Assembly (NCBI GenBank): GCA_002342785.1
Contig: DDQV01000084.1
Span: 1-13,039, forward strand
DNA from: Fusobacteriaceae bacterium UBA2433
GTDB taxonomy: Bacteria; Fusobacteriota; Fusobacteriia; Fusobacteriales; Fusobacteriaceae
Reading direction: 5' to 3'
DNA: 13,039 bases
Below the pieces are notes generated by a model. It saw only the letters and a list, made by a program, of their open reading frames with translations. It was not told the origin of the DNA and ran no database searches. This document shows, one piece after another, positions 11,737-13,039 of the stretch (within the stretch, counting starts at the first letter, position 1; every line of letters begins with the position of its first letter). A program made the translations under genes and the position numbers.

Positions 11737-13039
11737 ATGGAAAATAAAAATATACATTTAAATCAAATTGCTAAACATGTTAAAAAATATGCCAACGTAA
11801 TCTCATCTGTAATGAAGGTAGATGTAGAAATTGTAGATCAAGATCTAATTAGAATAGCTGGGACTGGTATTTTTTCAAAAAAAATAGGTGTAAAAGCTAC
11901 AGGGTGTGTGTATAAAGATGTTCTTAAAACTGGTAAGTCCCATATAATTAATGAACCAGGTAAAGATAAACTTTGTATTTTATGTAGTGAAAAAAATAGA
12001 TGTCGAGAGACATTAGAGATCTCTACACCAATCTTTCACTTTGATAGTATAATAGGTGTAATAGGTCTTGTATGCTTTACAGATATACAAAAAAACAAAA
12101 CTATGAAAGATATTGATTCTTACTTAAAATTTATTAAACAAATAAGTGAATTTATATCTATTAAGGTAAATGAACAAGTTGAAACTCAAGAGAGAGAAAA
12201 AAAAGAAACAATCTTTTTAGAAATATTAAATATTATAGATAAAGGCGTTTTGGTTTTAGATGATAAAAATAAAATTGTCAATATAAATAACTCAGCAATA
12301 AATGAATTAAAATTATCATCTAACCCCTTAAATCTTAAGGTAGATATAGAAAATAAAAACGAATTTTTATTTGGAAAAGAAACTTATGTCCTTTCTATTG
12401 AAAATAAAAAGTATAATCTTGTAGGAGAGATACTTCCACTCATAAAGATAAAAAAAGAAACTTTTTTAATCTTTATGTTTGATAATCTACAAAAAATTAA
12501 TGATAAATTTCAGCAGCTATCTACTGAAAGAGTATTAGGAATAGACGCTATAATAGGAGAGTCTAATCCAATGTTTAGACTTAAGGAAAAAATAAAAAAA
12601 ATAGCTTCGACAAAATCAACTGTATTAATTACTGGTGAAAGTGGAACTGGAAAAGAACTAGTTGCAAGAGCTATCCATACTGAATCTAATAGAAAAAATA
12701 AACCCTTTATTGCTATAAATTGTGGAGCTATTCCTGAAACTTTACTCGAAAGTGAACTTTTTGGATATGTCAAAGGAGCATTTTCAGGAGCAAATCCAAA
12801 TGGTCGAATGGGAAAATTTGAATTGGCAAATGGAGGAGTTATTTTTTTAGACGAAATAGGAGATATGCCCCTTTATCTTCAAGTTAAACTTCTCAGAGTT
12901 TTACAAGAAAGAACATTAGTAAGAATTGGTTCTAATAAATTAATGGACCTAGATATAAGAGTCTTAGCTGCTACGAATATAGACCTTAAAGAAAAAATTA
13001 ATAAAAAGATGTTTAGAGTAAACTGTAACCTTTGTCAAG
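11737..13039 (+). CDS. sigma-54-dependent transcriptional activator, truncated or interrupted
   Basis: The frame opens at ATG 11737, 14 bp after modB, with AGGTGG (11721-11726) upstream, and is still open at the window edge (434 codons). A GAF-like N-terminal sensor carries four cysteines, Cys57, Cys80, Cys83 and Cys89 (CILC spacing), suited to a metal or Fe-S site. A PAS-like segment follows (about 155-260, EILNIIDKGVLVLDD...), then the AAA+ domain: Walker A GESGTGKE (300-307), GAFSGA sigma-54 contact loop (347-352; the usual form is GAFTGA), Walker B VIFLDE (368-373) and sensor I AATN. After KKMFR (ending at base 13017) the conserved EDLYYRLNV is missing and VNCNLCQ appears, coinciding with the repeat at 13019. 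The C-terminal half of the AAA+ domain and the Fis HTH are not seen here. It is the likely regulator of its own operon. Confidence 0.85.
   Translation, partial: MENKNIHLNQIAKHVKKYANVISSVMKVDVEIVDQDLIRIAGTGIFSKKIGVKATGCVYKDVLKTGKSHIINEPGKDKLCILCSEKNRCRETLEISTPIFHFDSIIGVIGLVCFTDIQKNKTMKDIDSYLKFIKQISEFISIKVNEQVETQEREKKETIFLEILNIIDKGVLVLDDKNKIVNINNSAINELKLSSNPLNLKVDIENKNEFLFGKETYVLSIENKKYNLVGEILPLIKIKKETFLIFMFDNLQKINDKFQQLSTERVLGIDAIIGESNPMFRLKEKIKKIASTKSTVLITGESGTGKELVARAIHTESNRKNKPFIAINCGAIPETLLESELFGYVKGAFSGANPNGRMGKFELANGGVIFLDEIGDMPLYLQVKLLRVLQERTLVRIGSNKLMDLDIRVLAATNIDLKEKINKKMFRVNCNLCQ
13018..13039. mobile_element. probable edge of an inserted repeat/IS element
   Basis: From 13018 the sequence no longer encodes the sigma-54 activator family pattern. 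Bases 13019-13034 (TAAACTGTAACCTTTG) repeat 7970-7985 exactly. A break in a conserved motif together with a dispersed repeat right at the window end is typical of an insertion element at which an assembly stops. Only 22 bases are visible; no transposase or terminal inverted repeat can be confirmed. Confidence 0.45.

Noticed and set aside
12510..12773. 87-aa minus-strand frame inside the sigma-54 activator
   Set aside because: Antisense to the Walker A and GAFSGA region; not a gene.

Overview
The window is very AT-rich, uses strong Shine-Dalgarno sites and tightly packed operons, and carries genes of a strictly or facultatively anaerobic lifestyle (a selenium/molybdenum hydroxylase accessory protein, molybdate uptake, a sigma-54 activator). 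Together with the protein sequences this suggests a Fusobacteriota member (Fusobacterium/Ilyobacter/Cetobacterium type). A low-GC Clostridia-like host cannot be excluded from the sequence alone. The right edge stops inside what looks like a repeat element, so it may be a contig end.

Region 1 (about 1-2900) is the end of an integrated element. It has the tail of an unknown gene, a small excisionase-like HTH protein and a full-length tyrosine recombinase. The last 92 bp of the integrase gene plus 13 bp beyond its stop are repeated exactly, 1404 bp downstream (1376-1480 and 2780-2884). Between the copies lies a leftward phage-type operon: an AbrB/MazE-like small DNA-binding protein, a long hairpin leader, a 42-aa ORF and an AntA-type antirepressor. 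It is driven by a consensus promoter embedded in a 15+15 bp palindrome. The right copy is fused directly to a rightward promoter, RBS and ATG. The best reading is a defective second element, in tandem with the first, whose middle was deleted.

Region 2 (about 2885-3718) is mostly non-coding. It has a pair of 17-bp direct repeats, two good intrinsic terminators and a promoter/strong-SD cassette whose small gene is broken by stops and a frameshift.

Region 3 (3719-7950) is host-like. It has a UV damage endonuclease (UvsE/UVDE) gene and, after a gap, a two-gene overlapping operon encoding a MoxR-family AAA+ ATPase of the RavA type and its VWA partner of the ViaA type, closed by a 17-bp-stem terminator.

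Region 4 (8219-9121, minus strand) is a 10-TM EamA/DMT transporter with its own consensus promoter overlapped by an inverted repeat.

Region 5 (9122-13039) is a molybdenum/selenium unit: a nested hexamer tandem repeat, a textbook -24/-12 sigma-54 promoter, then yqeB, modA, modB and a sigma-54-dependent activator with a four-cysteine sensor region, all nearly gapless. No modC ATPase is present. The activator is the obvious candidate to drive this promoter, giving an autoregulated molybdate/selenium-molybdoenzyme operon. Its reading frame departs from the family exactly at the FRxDLYYRL motif, where a 16-nt sequence also found at 7970-7985 begins. The gene is therefore probably interrupted by an inserted element.
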